Source: Tamarix chinensis (taxonomy: Eukaryota > Streptophyta > Magnoliopsida > Caryophyllales > Tamaricaceae). Taken from it: DNA of 64,000 bases. The position numbers were made by a program, and so were the translations under genes. Under the pieces are notes generated by a model. It searched no databases and had not been told where the DNA came from. It worked only from the letters and a program-made list of their open reading frames with translations. The DNA lies in contig CM060181.1 of NCBI GenBank assembly GCA_030549775.1, forward strand, positions 58,277,701-58,341,700, in the 5' to 3' direction. Shown in pieces: positions 45,403 to 58,077 of the stretch; positions within the stretch are counted from its first letter, which is position 1; each line of letters starts with the position of its first letter.

Positions 45403-47422
45403 TAACTCAACCAATCAAAAGGGTAATTAGGTAATTTTAATGAGTACGAGGGGCAATTTGGTTATTCAACCAACCAAAAGGGTAATTTGGTAACTTTAAT
45501 AAATAAGAATGCAATTTGGTAATTTGATCAACCAAAAGGGCAAGTTGGTAAATTTAATAAGTATGAAGGGCATTTAGTAATTTAACTAACCAAGTAGATA
45601 ACCTAGTAAATGTAACAAGTATGAAGGGTAATTTGGTAACTTAATAGGCCTAAGGGCCAATTTAGTAATATAAACAAGTAAAAAAAGATAGTTCGGTAAT
45701 TTAACCAACTGGAAGGGTAAAAATTGTGACTTAATAGGTATGAAAGGTAAAGTTGGTGATTTAATAAGTATGGATGATAATTTAATAATTTAAAAAAATA
45801 CAAGGGGTATTTTGGTAATTATGCAAATATGAAGGGTAATATAGTAATTAGGCAAATAAGTAGGGGTGACTTGGTAATTTTACAAATATAGGGTATCTCA
45901 ATGACTTGTAAGGGTGATGGGGTAATTTGATAACATACATATAACATGTCGATGGATTAAATGAGTCTCCTTAATATGACATAAGTAATATTAAATGATA
46001 AGATAAGGATATTTGATAAGTCAGTGGGTGTCACAAGTATCACAATTAAATGAGTCTCCTTAAGGGGATGATATAGTAATTATATCATAATCATGCAAGA
46101 GGTTCCTGGTTGGTAAGTATGCATGGAAATGTGCATTAGATATGTTCGAAGTACATGTTAGGGTTTTATATATGACATGATCCTTGATATAGAATGCTTG
46201 ATTCTATGGCCAATATATCTTTGTGTCTCTCGATTCATGACCATTTTCCTTCCCTCCAATTAATTGAATGGACATGTTGAATAAGATATGAATAAAGTAC
46301 TAATTATGTAAAGTGAAAGATTATTGAGTTGGGCTAAGACTGGTCCACCAACAAATAATAATGGCCAGGTGCAAGATGCCCTACAGATCGGTCCATCAAA
46401 AATAATAGTGGTCAGGTGCATTTTGTCCTAAAGTATTTTTTGGTTTACCGACTATAATGGTGGAAAATCTCGAGCTTAATAAACCGAACATTGGATATTA
46501 ATAAATTATGGGAAAATACTAATCACTTACAGTGGAACACCATATGAGTCGGGGCTATAATAGTCCATAGTGGCTAGGTGCAGGGTGCCCTAGAAACCAA
46601 TCCACTAGTGAATAATAGTGGTCAGGTGTGTTCTATTCTAAAGTATATTTCCTTTCCACCAGCTATAATAGTAGGGTTCCTTCACTCACATGGATATAAT
46701 TTGAGAGATGATATTGAATGATATTCGTTTAATAGCTTAAGACCAAAAGAGTTACTATCATCCTCATGATCTATTGTTATAATAAAAGTTCGGTCTTGAT
46801 ACCTATTTTTCTCTTCGTATTTTATGGTATTGTTAAGTGAATAGGCCTTATACTATGCATTTCTTATTGCATGAGGTGTTACATTGTTTATTATTCTTCA
46901 ATTAATCATGGATGTCTCTATGCTTGTGTATATTATTATGTTTACGCCATTATGTATTATGTGTAACATGCAGGCCATACCTTTTAGTTTGGTATAAAAG
47001 GTTACTTAGTACTATAGTAATGAAGGGTTCCATCTATGACCCTTATCTATTTAATGGGTAGTGTTCCTTACAAGACTATTACAAGTTCTATTCAATCGAG
47101 TATCTGGTATAAGCATAAGGATTATCTGGAAACTCTTTCAACCTTTTTAATTCCTTAGTAAATGATTTTACTCTTATAACCACTGATAGCGGGTTTATAT
47201 CTCTTTTAATGAATTTATTACACTACTCTGATTTAAATAAAGTCTGGATTTGAGCAAATTATTTTTTATTCTTTTTAGCCTTAGCACTTGGTGTTAGAAT
47301 GGTAGGAGGAAACTGATATGGTACTAGGTATGGCGGTAACATCACTGAAATTTACGGTTTTTGCTTCCACCAATTTTGAAATAAAACGAAAATTTTCAAC
47401 TATGAAATTTGTGGGTGTTACA
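45403..47422 (+). mobile_element. Family-A giant LTR, copy 3 (3' part only)
   Basis: Begins inside the GGTAATTT array (45415-45945), then CCAC...ATAATAGTGG modules (46340-46680), 'aatcacttacagtggaacacca', the 'ggttacttagtac' box, the stem-loop region (47285-47330) and the end GGGTGTTACA at 47422. The 5' half was separated by the Athila insertion and is not present on its far side. More diverged than copies 1 and 2. Confidence 0.85.
45415..45945 (+). repeat. GGTAATTT minisatellite, copy 3
   Basis: Units such as 'aagggtaatttggtaac' with AT-rich spacers containing 'taataagtatg' or 'aaccaaccaaaa'. Same family as the other three arrays. Confidence 0.85.
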
Positions 47423-47930
47423 ATCTATACCTAAGATGATATAGTGTAAAGAGAGGATAAGATTCAATAATTAGGAGATCACCTACATGAGTAGGAAAAG
47501 GGCTACTTCTATGAGATTTTTCTAATGTTGAAATCTCTAATGCGCTCATGGGACCAAGAGGTGTTCATGGCTAAAATAAACACAAACGTATTCTCGGTGA
47601 AAGCTATGTGTTTTCTATTATCTCAATTTAAACTAGATGGTTGATTCTTTAAGGCAAACCTGTCCACTAGTTGGTTAATAAACCCAATATAAATTCCCTA
47701 TAAAAATTTTAAAATCTCTTGCTATTTATCTAAATGTTGTTTTCTTCACTTTTGCTCAACTAGTTCAATTATGGAATAAAAGCTAGTTTTGTCTTTCATA
47801 AGAGAAATGTATGCATTCTAAGAATATTATGACCTTGTGGCAGGATAATATGAGAAATACTGATTTATGCATGATTTGTTCATGTTTGATAAACTAAATA
47901 TATATTACAGTTTAGTGAGGAATTGTTCAA
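47423..47930. other. Spacer of unknown origin
   Basis: No supported gene. The stretch 47440-47600 has less skewed composition and phrases such as 'ggagatcacctacatgagtagg', but no frame stays open and no protein family was recognised. Confidence 0.4.
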
Positions 47931-48775
47931 ATAAATTATAATATAATTAATTGATATTAATTAATTAAATTAACTTTTACTAATGGGTAACAGCATTGTA
48001 GTAGGTGCATGAATTAACTAATTACTAATTGTACAAAGTGGCCAGAGCGCATAATTCTAATTATTTGGTAGTTAAAAAAAATCAAAATTTGATGTCTATC
48101 GGCAATAAAAGCATGACCTGGAGGAATCTTGCATGACGTGGATTGTCTTCAAGACAACAAATAAGCATTTCAGTTACAAAATTGAAATAGAAGCATCGTG
48201 CATGAAACAAATGAAATGGTGTCTTGGTTATACGTGATAGAAATAATTAAGATCGAGAAACTGTGATTGTTGACCAAATGACTCCTAACAACAAGACAGA
48301 CTTATTTTTTCACACACTAGTGCCCTTTTAAACGGACACATTACAGCCTATAAACGCCCTCACTCTGCCGTGAAAAAAATAGTTCAATAGTTTTTAGTTT
48401 TTTTTTTCACGGTGCTATATTGTCTCTCTTTACTCTTATACTTGATGTTTCTACTGGAGTAATAGCTTAACATTGTGTTTATTGAAATTCTATTAAATTG
48501 GAGTGCTACTTTTAAAAGGAACAAAAATTCATTTTATTTTTGGAGTGAAATATACACAACCTTAGACGCTAAATAAGGAAATAATTTTTTTTTTTACTCA
48601 TACATAGTGAAATTGATGGGATCCGATAAAATTAATTAAGATCTTCTATTTTTGTGTTCTGTTATTGTTTCAACAAATAATGTACGTTTATTATTATTAT
48701 TGACTGTTATTCTTTATTAATAATAATATATTTATTTTAATACCATGTCTGTCCTATATTTTCAAGAGGGGTCTT
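47931..48775. repeat. 0.8-kb dispersed duplicate, copy 2 (partner at 16.2 kb)
   Basis: Same landmarks as 16188-17010, in the same order and orientation: 'gtgcatgaattaactaatta', GCATGACGTGGATTGTCTT (48131), TTGTTGACCAAATG, and 'cctataaacgccctcactctgccgtgaaaa', which has a TATA-like core. ACGTGG and TTGACC are core shapes bound by bZIP and WRKY factors, so a promoter is one reading, but no attached gene is visible. It could also be the LTR of an unidentified element. Confidence 0.6.
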
Positions 48776-49135
48776 GGGTCATTGCTGTCTGCGCTGGCTT
48801 CTCCACCTGTCTCTTCGCATGGCGGTCATGTACACAACCCTTCGCTACTCAGAGCTCCGCTATCGTCTACTTTGGTATCTGTGTTCCACGGTAATTGGGT
48901 AATGCGCGTTTATCGTTGCTCTGTTGTTCTATCACCGTCCCCGGCTACGTCGTTGGTCGTTGTTGCTCGTCCTTCGGCACCCTGGCTGGTGCTAGTTTGC
49001 AGTGGTCTAAGGTGGTGGCATAGACGGATGATAGAAGGAGAGAAGTTGTGGTGGCCTGGGTAAAGGGGTCACGCTTGGAGCTCCGCTGATAGCCTATTGG
49101 AATTGTTAGATGTTGTGGAACAAAAAAAAAAAAAA
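48776..49135 (+). other. GC-richer islet ending in an A-run (candidate retro-sequence)
   Basis: About 350 bp with much higher GC than its neighbours. It carries a 93-codon frame (48782-49063) with no recognised domain and ends in a run of about 15 A at 49121-49135. An A-tail behind foreign composition suggests a retroposed transcript, SINE-like or a truncated LINE end. No pol III boxes and no clear TSD were found. Confidence 0.4.
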
Positions 49136-51180
49136 AGGGAGAAAGGCTTTTTCTTTTTCCACTTAGCAAAATATCTTAAATGAGGGTGGTTAAAGAAAAT
49201 TTTGAAAGAAGCAAAATTTTAGAAATAATTTCCAGATAAGACCAGTTATGGAATTAATAGTTCTACAAACAATTTTCCATATAAAAACAAAAAGCTTAAC
49301 AGATTAAATACTATTAATTAATAAAAATCACAACAGATAATAAAATAAAAATATAATGATAAAATAATATTAAATAATATACATTAAATAAATATTTATA
49401 AAAAATAAAGAGTTTAAAATATTTAAAAAAATATTTTTGCAAACTAAAAAAATGACTGAAAATTAAATTTTGGAAAGAAATCCTTATTTGGTTATAGACA
49501 TATTTAATATAAAATATTCTGAAGATTTTATCTACCTAAACAAAAAAGTCAAAGACAAAAATATTTGTTACGGCTCAGATTTGTTCGTAGTGACCGTAAA
49601 GTAGACGGGATGACCGTCCTAAATTTAGTTCTTATCGACGACCCTAATTCATGCTGTACAAAATCAGCGGTCCATGTTTAAAATTATTATTCATTATTTA
49701 ATTATATTCACTGAGTGAAGCTTTTATTAACGTAATATTAAAATTGAAAAAAATCCAACACAAATATTAATGATTAGCATAGATTTTAAAAGATATGATA
49801 GAGAAACACCAAATAATCATGTGTTCGCAAACATTTTTACTGAAAAAAGTAAAACATAATCATGTGTTATATACTAAATAAATTTGAATATCATATTAAT
49901 TTCCACAGAAACACTTAATTGTATGCTAATTTACAATTACTGTTAATTTTCACTATAGATTATAGTTTCATTAATCTGTTTAAATAACATAGTTTCATTT
50001 ATTGCGAGATAAGGAACATAATTTAATATAAATATAACATTTATTAAATCCATATTTATTATAATCTAAGTTATTTTAATTTAATTACATTTAATGCCGA
50101 ATCAAGAACTAACATATAAAATGTTAATGGACAAAGCCATTGCATCGAAATTAATCGTTTAACATAACTACTTTTTAATTAATTAATTTCATTTAGTGAA
50201 CATAAGATTACCATGATATGAAAATATTAAATATCTCCAACGCAAATGAAAATTGTTAGACAGATTTTTTACGATATTTCACAAAAACAACATGCAATAT
50301 TTTTAAACTTTGGAGATTATTTATTTGTTCCAATCTACAAAAATGAAACCAATAGCTATGATATCTTAACTACATGTAAGAGCATAATTTGTTAGAGACA
50401 GGAATTTTTTTTTTAAAAAAGTTTGGAAATGTAAATATATACCTTGCTGACTATGAATTAAGCTTGACATTTGTATATACCATGAATAATGACATCAGAG
50501 CGAAAAATCGAGTAAAATATTTATACCACGAGTAATGAAAATAATTTTTTTTACAACTAAAGAAAAATAATTTCTTTTAATTTTCCAACCATATATTTAT
50601 TCGATTTCAGGTACATGTATGATATTATAATCACTTCAATTAACTTCAAGGTCATTTTATTTTAATGAATCATTTCAATATGTACTTCTAAACTACAACA
50701 ATTGAGTAACTATTACATTATACTATAAAACAACTAATCTATGCATATGTGAAACTTACTATACAATAAGAATATTTTTTGAGACTATCTATAGTGATAA
50801 TTGAGTTGTAATAGATAAAATCTTACCTACAGATGACATTGTTGTATATATTAGTTTATTACCTGCATGGTTAATAGTTTTTATGAAAATTTATCCGATG
50901 GATGACATCACATCAAAAGTTGAATAAGAAACCTACAAGTATTTCATAAGTCGTTTGAAAATATTAGTGTATAAAATTATTTAATGGAAATCTATATAAG
51001 TTTAAGACAAAAGAATATGTAATCAAAAAATAAGAAAAGCAACATATAAAAATATATACCTATTTCATAAATGTTAATTTTTAGAAAACTTCAATTTTGT
51101 AGAAGACTGAACTAATCTTCGATTTGTTGAAAGGAAATTGTTGTTTGAAAAAGGAAATTTTAACGAATAGTATTAAATGA
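49136..51180. other. AT-rich intergenic DNA
   Basis: No gene, transposon end or repeat recognised. ORFs are very short. Confidence 0.5.
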
Positions 51181-52149
51181 TAGGGAAACAACACGAAGAA
51201 GATTGCGGGTCAGAAATTATATCAAGTGTTGTAGAAGAGTTGTCAATAGAGAGAAATTTCTCTCCATCGCCACTCGAGAAAGTTGCAGCAACATAATAGG
51301 TTTTAGGTTTTGATGATGCGTAGAAGTTATAGTTAGGGTTATTACAAACAACAGCTAATATCGTGTTTTATTTAGAATTGAACGGTTCTGATTCCATGAT
51401 AAATTTAGTAAAGGGGCAACGATCTAGATTTATGTCATATAAAATCGACAACTCTTACTTAATCGATGAATTGTCGACAAAATGGACAGCCATGGTTGGT
51501 TTTCATTTGAAATTAAGGGACGAGATGGGGCATGTTTCTCAATAAAGTATAAAGGATAATCATCCTTTCTGCTTTTTGAATTAATAGTCCTAAATCCACC
51601 TATACAAAACTAGCGGGTATGATTTTCTTTGTTTTTGTTTGTGATACTATAGAAATCTATAGGAATGGACGATTGATTTACTCTCAAGACATTTAATGGT
51701 CAGGATTATACAAAATTGTGTTTGTTTGGTGCCAAACTATACGGATGGCTAGGATTGAATATCTTTTGAAATCAACGACCTAGATTAACCAATGTTATCA
51801 ATAAAGGAAGAAGGCCAAGTGTCCTTTCTTCTATTGGAAACAACGGTGCATATTAATGTTGTACAATATCAATGGCTTAGATTATCTCGGTTGTCATATG
51901 TCAGACTATACAAACTAAATGGTTAATGGATAGTGGATTTTATCTCGATGAATCTGATAGCCACGATTTATTTTTGTGTGTCTTTTTGGTTGATTCGCGA
52001 TAGATACAATGCATGACCACAATGTATGATTTTTAAGCAACAAATAGCCTAGATTTTTCACTCCTTTTGACACGTATCGTAGGTATATCAATGGTGTTGA
52101 TTCATTTCTATGAAGATCAATGGTCAATTTTGTTTCTTATATTTTTGCT
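51181..52149. repeat. Region with a recurrent 'aacGGTctaGATT'-like motif
   Basis: Short degenerate copies of an (A)CGGT/ATGGC..(A)GATT theme recur at roughly 50-100 bp intervals, for example near 51381, 51418, 51698, 51745, 51775, 51874 and 52040. No transposon border or coding frame of quality was found; the 60-codon frame at 51363-51545 has no known motif. Confidence 0.35.
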
Positions 52150-53428
52150 ACCGAAACACCGTTGTTAAGTCCATTAGTGGCAATTATAGCAACACTAAGG
52201 CTACTAATTATACCATAATTAAGTAAAATGATTTATTTTAGGTAAGTTATTTATTTAGCTTCAGTTGTATTAATTTGAAACTATTTATTTAAGCACAATT
52301 ATATTAACATTGGAAATTAAATTTTAAGTTATTAATTATTTTATCTTATTCTTGAAAATTAAAATATTTAAATTAATATATTAGTAATAATTTTTCCTTA
52401 TGTCAACTAATGAATTTTATTACATTAATGAAAATAAATTTAATTATAGTTAAAAATTAATTTTTAAGATATTAAATATTTAACCTTATTATTGAAAATT
52501 AAAATATGTAATTTAAAATATTATTAATAATTTTTTAAGTTATTAATTATTTTACCTTATTATTGAAAAATAAAATCTGGAAATGAAAAGCCTAATAGTG
52601 ATTTTTTATATTAATTAATGTTAATTAATGAATTTAATCACATTTATGTTGACATTGTTGAGCCTAATTATACCATAACGAATTTACAAATATTTAACTA
52701 ACTTAAGTACATGTATTTTGAATTTCTTTTTATGTTGATAAATATAATAAAATAAAAAAAGAATATTAAGTGTATTATAAAAAATTATTATTTTTTAAGT
52801 TATTAATCATTTCACCTTATTATTATGTAAATTAAAATATGAAAATTAAATTATTAGTAATAACTTTTTCTTATGTTAACTAATGAATTTTATTTAAATT
52901 TTATTGCCATTAATAAACTTAATTATACCACATTAATTTAGAATTATTTATCCAACTTAATTACATGTATTATGAATTTCTTTTCAGGTTGACAATTATA
53001 ATAAACTCAAAAATAAATATGAAGTGTCTTATAAGAAATTAAAATTTAATTTATTAATTATTTGACGTTATTATTGAAATTTGAAATATGAAAATGTAAC
53101 TACTATTAATAGTTTGTTTTATGTTGATTGATGTTAATTAAGGAAATGAAGCACATTTATGTTGACATTATTGATCCTAATTAAACAATAATTATTTTAC
53201 AATTATTTGACTAACTTAAGTACATGTATTTTGAATTTATTTTCATGTTGAGAAAAATAATAAAACAAAAAATGAGTATTAAATATGTAATAAAAAAAAT
53301 AAAAATTGCTTTTTAGGTGTTAATTATTTCACCTTATTATTGTAAATTAAAACGTGTAAATTAAATTATTTGTAATAATTTTTTTATTATCTTAATTAAA
53401 GAATTTTCTTACAATTTTATTGACATTA
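52150..53428 (+). repeat. ~257-bp AT-rich satellite, left block
   Basis: About five diverged units. The landmark AACTTAAGTACATGTAT begins at 52700, 52954 and 53213. Each unit runs through 'attaccacattaattt', 'gaatttcttttcatgttgagaa', 'aagttattaattatttcacctt' and 'ttaattaatgaattt'. The first units near 52150-52450 are the most degraded. The block is cut at 53428 by a family-B LTR and resumes in phase at 58078. Confidence 0.85.
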
Positions 53429-53849
53429 TGAAATGCCCCAAAATTTGCTAATTTATAAATTATATTTAAATAATATTTTATTATGAAAATAAATTAAATA
53501 AATTATATTTATTAAAGTAAAATAAAATTTATTTTGGTAAATGCAGAGAAATCTTATAAATATTTTAATTAGAGTGAAATTTGGGTATTTTAGCTAATTA
53601 AGGATTTTGTTTTAAAAATTAATAAAATAAATAATTTTATTTAAAGTAAGAAGGATAAAATAGTTTCAAATTAATATTAATTTTTTAAATAATTTAAATG
53701 AAGAAAATTAGGGTATTTTGCTAAGTAAAATGGAATTTATGGAAAAACTTTTAAAAATCCTAAATTAACCTAAAAAGGGATTTAAATATTATTATTTTTA
53801 AATATCTTAAATATTCAGATTAATTTAATTGCCCCTAATCTAATTATTT

Positions 53850-55075
53850 TTCCTTTTCCCTTTCCCTTTTCCTTTTTCTTTCTTCCTTTTTCCTTTCCTT
53901 TTCTTTCTTTTCTTTTTCTTTTTCTTCCTTACCTTTACCCAAATTGGGACTATCGCCATCGACCCAAACCTTTCTTTCCTTCCCTTTGGCGCGGCCCAAC
54001 CCGCGCGAGCAACCTTCCTTCCTTTCCACGCCATGCCGCGTTTTGATTCCTTTTCCACCAAAACTTGACGTTTCATTTAAACCTTCTCCCCTAGTCGATC
54101 TCGGTTCGCCCGTCTCTTCTTCTTTCTTTCATTCTTTTCCTTCGCGAACCACCCGGCCCAGCCCCCATCTTCTTCTTCCTCCTTCGCACATACCCAACGC
54201 CACCAACCTGCAACTTGCCTTCGCCTGCCCTGGTTTTTCACCGGCGATCTCGCCTGATTTGATCGGCCGTTTCTCCCATATTTTCCCCGTCGTTTTGCCG
54301 GTCATGCTGACTCCAACTACTTTCTCCCTCTTTTCACACAATTATTTATTTTCCTACGTAACCCCTCCCCTGAAAATTACTACCACCGTCCAAAGAACAC
54401 CACCAAAAACCCTAACCCTACTTGTCCAACTATCTAAATGATCCACATACCCTAAACTCTCATTTAAACTCTATAAATAACCCCATAACAGCCCTGTTTT
54501 GAGCTTTTAATTCCTACCACGAAAAATGACCCTTTTCACCGCTGCCACTTCAGACGCCTCGTCTGCCGCTCGTTTTGAAAGCCAAAATCTTCCTTGCTCT
54601 GCCTTCTAACTAACTAAGTCTCTCTTATCCCTCAATTCTTCCTACCAGGGTCATCCCGGCTGTGTAAAGTTCTCTTCTCGACCATCCTATTTTTCTACCT
54701 CCGCCACCCTTTGCGCCACCATTAGCCACCCCTTTGGCGGCTTCTGCTGCTTCTTTCTCCTCACATTCTCTTCTGCAAGATCTCCCCTACCTTCCCCTAC
54801 CTTTCTTTTCATCTTTCTCCCTCTCCTCCTCTCTCTTTCTTCTTCTCTCCCATTCGACCACCACCACTGCCGTCGTGAGTTGTCGCCTTTGGCTGCATCA
54901 CCACCTCCATTTTGTTCCTCTCCTTCTGGACAACCATAAACACCCCATCTCCCACCTCCATTTTTTCTCTCCTTCTCCCAGCATTTAATTTTCCCCTCTT
55001 TCTTCTCTTTTTCCTACCACCACTGCCACCTCTGTGCACCATAGCCGGTGCCACCTATCTCCACCAACCTAAGGT
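53850..55075 (+). repeat. CT-rich tract of family-B LTR
   Basis: Pyrimidine-rich plus strand with GC-rich patches and Pro/Ser/Leu-rich or Lys/Arg/Glu-rich open frames in several phases. It is shared with 12700-13935 (inverted). Frames are not conserved as proteins between the copies by eye. Confidence 0.75.
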
Positions 55076-55139
55076 TGAATCCTAGACCCTCTCAACCCTT
55101 TTCCTATTTTTACAAGCCTTAAATTAATTTATTTCAATT

Positions 55140-55155
55140 ATTCTAATATAAATCC

Positions 55156-55190
<35 letters not shown>

Positions 55191-55640
55191 TTATTTCCAT
55201 TTTAATATGTATTATTATTGTTATTAATATTAATGTTATTATTATTATTACTATTTTGAGAGCCGAAGCCCTATTGTATTTTTAATTCAAATTTATTATT
55301 ATTCTTCTTATTATTTCTGTTATTACTATTAATATTATTAATATGTTATTATTATTATTATTATTATTATAATTATAATTATTTTATTTTTTACTATTTC
55401 AAATTACTATTATTATTATTTTATTATTAATGTCACAACTAATTTACTATTAGTTTTGCTATTATTATTATTATCATTATTATTATTTTATTATTATTTT
55501 GGTAAAGGGACCAAAGCCTTTATTGCACTTTGTTTTTGAATAATGCCTTATTATTATTATTGTTACTATTTTTATTATTCTTGTTAATATTAATATTGAT
55601 ATTATCATTTTTGGTATTTTTGTTATTATTATCAAAACCA
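55140..55640 (+). repeat. ATT-rich microsatellite region in family-B LTR
   Basis: Long runs of ATT/TAT with interruptions, at the same relative place as the AAT-rich stretch 11940-12640 (inverted) and the ATT/ATC run 2555-2625. Confidence 0.8.
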
Positions 55641-56094
55641 TAGTCTTATATTAGGTTAGTGTTTACTAGTATTTTTGATAAGAGGGAGTATAATTGTAGC
55701 TTTTCCCTCATAATAGGTGAGACCAGTCAAAGCCCTAAGGAGGCGTAGGAGCGTGCTCCAAGACCGGTGTCGTTTTAGGTAAGGGGTGCTAAGGCCTTTT
55801 GTGTGCTTATATGCATTATGTGCTTTGCATACTATGTATCATATGCTCATTATTGTAATTATTTCGTATATGGTATAACGTGGAGTTCAAGCATGTTCTG
55901 GTATTGTTATATGGCATGTGTATTATTTATATATGATGATATGTGTTGTGACCCTGTAAGGCATGGATGTGAGGGTGTTGATGTGGTTTGTGTGGGAGAA
56001 AGGAAGAAAAAGGAGGATGGGGAAAGATGTTGACCAAGGGAGGTGAGTGGACCTAATTATTTTAATGATTTATGAGTGCTAGAATAAAATGGAG

Positions 56095-56390
56095 AATTTT
56101 AGGGTTTCATGTGGGAGAATCTGATTTATGATTTTATGGTTTTGCATGGGAGAATATAATTTATGGTTTTATATGGAGGCGTCTAATTTATGGTTTTGTA
56201 TGGGAGAATCTAATATATGGTTTTGTGTGGAAGAATATAATTTATGGTTTATAGGGGAGAATCTAATTTATGGTTTTGTGTTGGAGAATATAATTTATGT
56301 TTTACTTGGGAGAAACTAATTTATGGTTTTATATAGGGTAATCTAATTTATGGTGTATGGGAGAATCTAATTTAGGGTTTGGTAAGGACG
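56095..56390 (+). repeat. 27-bp minisatellite of family-B LTR
   Basis: About ten units of the form GGGAGAATCTAATTTATGG followed by TTTTGTAT. The period near 27 bp keeps a plus frame open (56128-56319) that translates to nine-residue repeats such as WFCMGESNL. This is a product of the repeat length. Confidence 0.8.
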
Positions 56391-57948
56391 AATCTTTGGT
56401 TGTGTATGGATTGAATTTAAGGTTTTGTATGGAGGAATCTAAGGTGTTAATTATATGGAAGGATATCTAGGATTGCATGGTTGAATTTAGGGTTTCACGT
56501 GGGATTTTAGGGTTTTCTTGAAAAAGTTTGAAGGTTTGCATGGGGAGGTTAATGTTTGCATGGGTATGAAACTTACGTGTGGAAAGTTGATTTGGGATGT
56601 AAGGAAGGTAATGTAAGTGTTGTTTGGGTGTTTGAATACTTGGGATAAAAAATAGTACGTAGGACATTATATGGGTATGGAGGAGACTGAATTAGGGTTT
56701 GGAGTGATTAACTATGGGTTGTTGTGATTAACTAAGGTTTGGAATGGCTAATTATGGTTGTTATGGTTAAATAGGGTTTGGAGTGGTTAACTATGGGTTG
56801 TTTTGGTTGATTAGGGTTTGGTGTGGCTGCTTAGAATTTTTGTTGTATCATGTGTACTTGGTGATTAGAGTGTAATTATGAGTTGAGGTATGTGGGGTGT
56901 TAAAATGATTTGGGTTGTGTGAGGTGGAGTAAGATGGGCCACTGAGGTCTAAATTAGGGTCTTGAGATAAAACCCTAGAGTGAGATGTGGAGTGGATTTG
57001 GACGATATGTGTTAAAGGAGTGATTCATGCATGTCCAGGGTTAAATTTTTTTTTTGAATAAGATACATAGAACATTAATCATTTAAAGTAGAAGATTGTT
57101 GAGCCGGGCCCAGACTGGTCCACCTACAAATAATAGTGGTTAGGGCATGATGCCCTATGTGTTTCCGGTCCACCGGCTATAATAGTGGGGGGTCCTATGC
57201 TCAACAAAACTAAACATATTTGTGCCAAGACATAGGAAAGACATTAAGTACTTACAGTGGAACACCGTGAGAGAAGGGGCCAGACCGGTCTACCGGTGAA
57301 TAATAGTGGTCAGGAGCTTTATGCCCTATGCGTTTCCGGTCCATCGACCATAATAGTGGTTAGGGCATGATGCCCTATGTGTTTTCGGTCCACCGGCTAT
57401 AATAGTGGGGTTCCCGTACTTGTATGGACTTGAGAAAAAGTATGGTGTGAAATGAGTTCTAATAAGAGATTAATTTAAAAATTAATCCAGACTATAATTG
57501 GGCCTTTATACTTTTACCTGGATGGTCATATGCATTTATGTTAACATGATTATGCTCTTTTATTCTTATGCATGGGTTTATGTGCTTATGTGTTGGCCTT
57601 AGTGCTCAGTTACCTTACTCAGTATGTATTGTACTGATCACACTTTTCATGGGTGCTGCTCATTCCCATGAGTAGTATGCCCTTCTGACTTTGTATAGGT
57701 GGGCGAGACATCAGTGTCGAGGCTGTGTGTTGAGTTTGTGGTTGGCTCAAGTTCTAGAGAGTTGTGGCCATGTTTTAGTCTTTATGTAATTCTATTTCTT
57801 TTTGTTAATATTTTATCGGTTGTAAGCTATTTCTCTTTTTAATTTGAATAAAAATTCTTTACGTGTACTTTGATTTTGTTTTACAACCGTTTAATGCTTA
57901 TTTGGAATTTGGATTGTATTGATTTATAATTGATTTTTTTAACCTTAG

Positions 57949-57994
57949 CACTTGGTACTGAAACGGTCGGAGAGAACCAGTTTGATACTAAGTG
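57949..57994 (+). other. 3'-proximal stem-loop of family-B LTR, complete copy
   Basis: CACTTGGTAC (57949-57958) faces ATACTAAGTG (57985-57994). Pairing is kept over most positions. It lies 83 bp before the LTR end. Confidence 0.6.
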
Positions 57995-58077
57995 TGGCGG
58001 TAACATCCCTAGAATTCACGGGTTTTAATTCGATTACTTCCGCTTTTAAAAAAAATAGTGAATTTTAGGGTGTTACA

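Larger units (their letters stand above)
53429..58077 (+). mobile_element. Family-B giant solo LTR, complete copy (4,649 bp)
   Basis: Starts TGAAATGCCCCAAAATTTG and ends TTAGGGTGTTACA. Flanks are CATTA (53424-53428) and CATTG (58078-58082), a 5-bp TSD with one difference, and the satellite continues in phase across it. Internal order: AT-rich head, CT-rich tract (53850-55075), ATT-rich microsatellite (55140-55640), landmark GTCAAAGCCCTAAGGA (55728), 27-bp minisatellite (56095-56390), CCAC...ATAATAGTGG modules (57118-57410), stem-loop (57949-57994). No coding domains. This is the reference copy for reading the nested copies at 2555-14973. Confidence 0.9.

Noticed and set aside
45403..45410. 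TSD for the Athila LTR at 45402
   Set aside because: The opposite LTR is deleted, so the flanking bases cannot be compared.
56128..56319. Plus-strand ORF of nine-residue WFCMGE-like repeats
   Set aside because: Direct translation of the 27-bp minisatellite; no start context or conservation.
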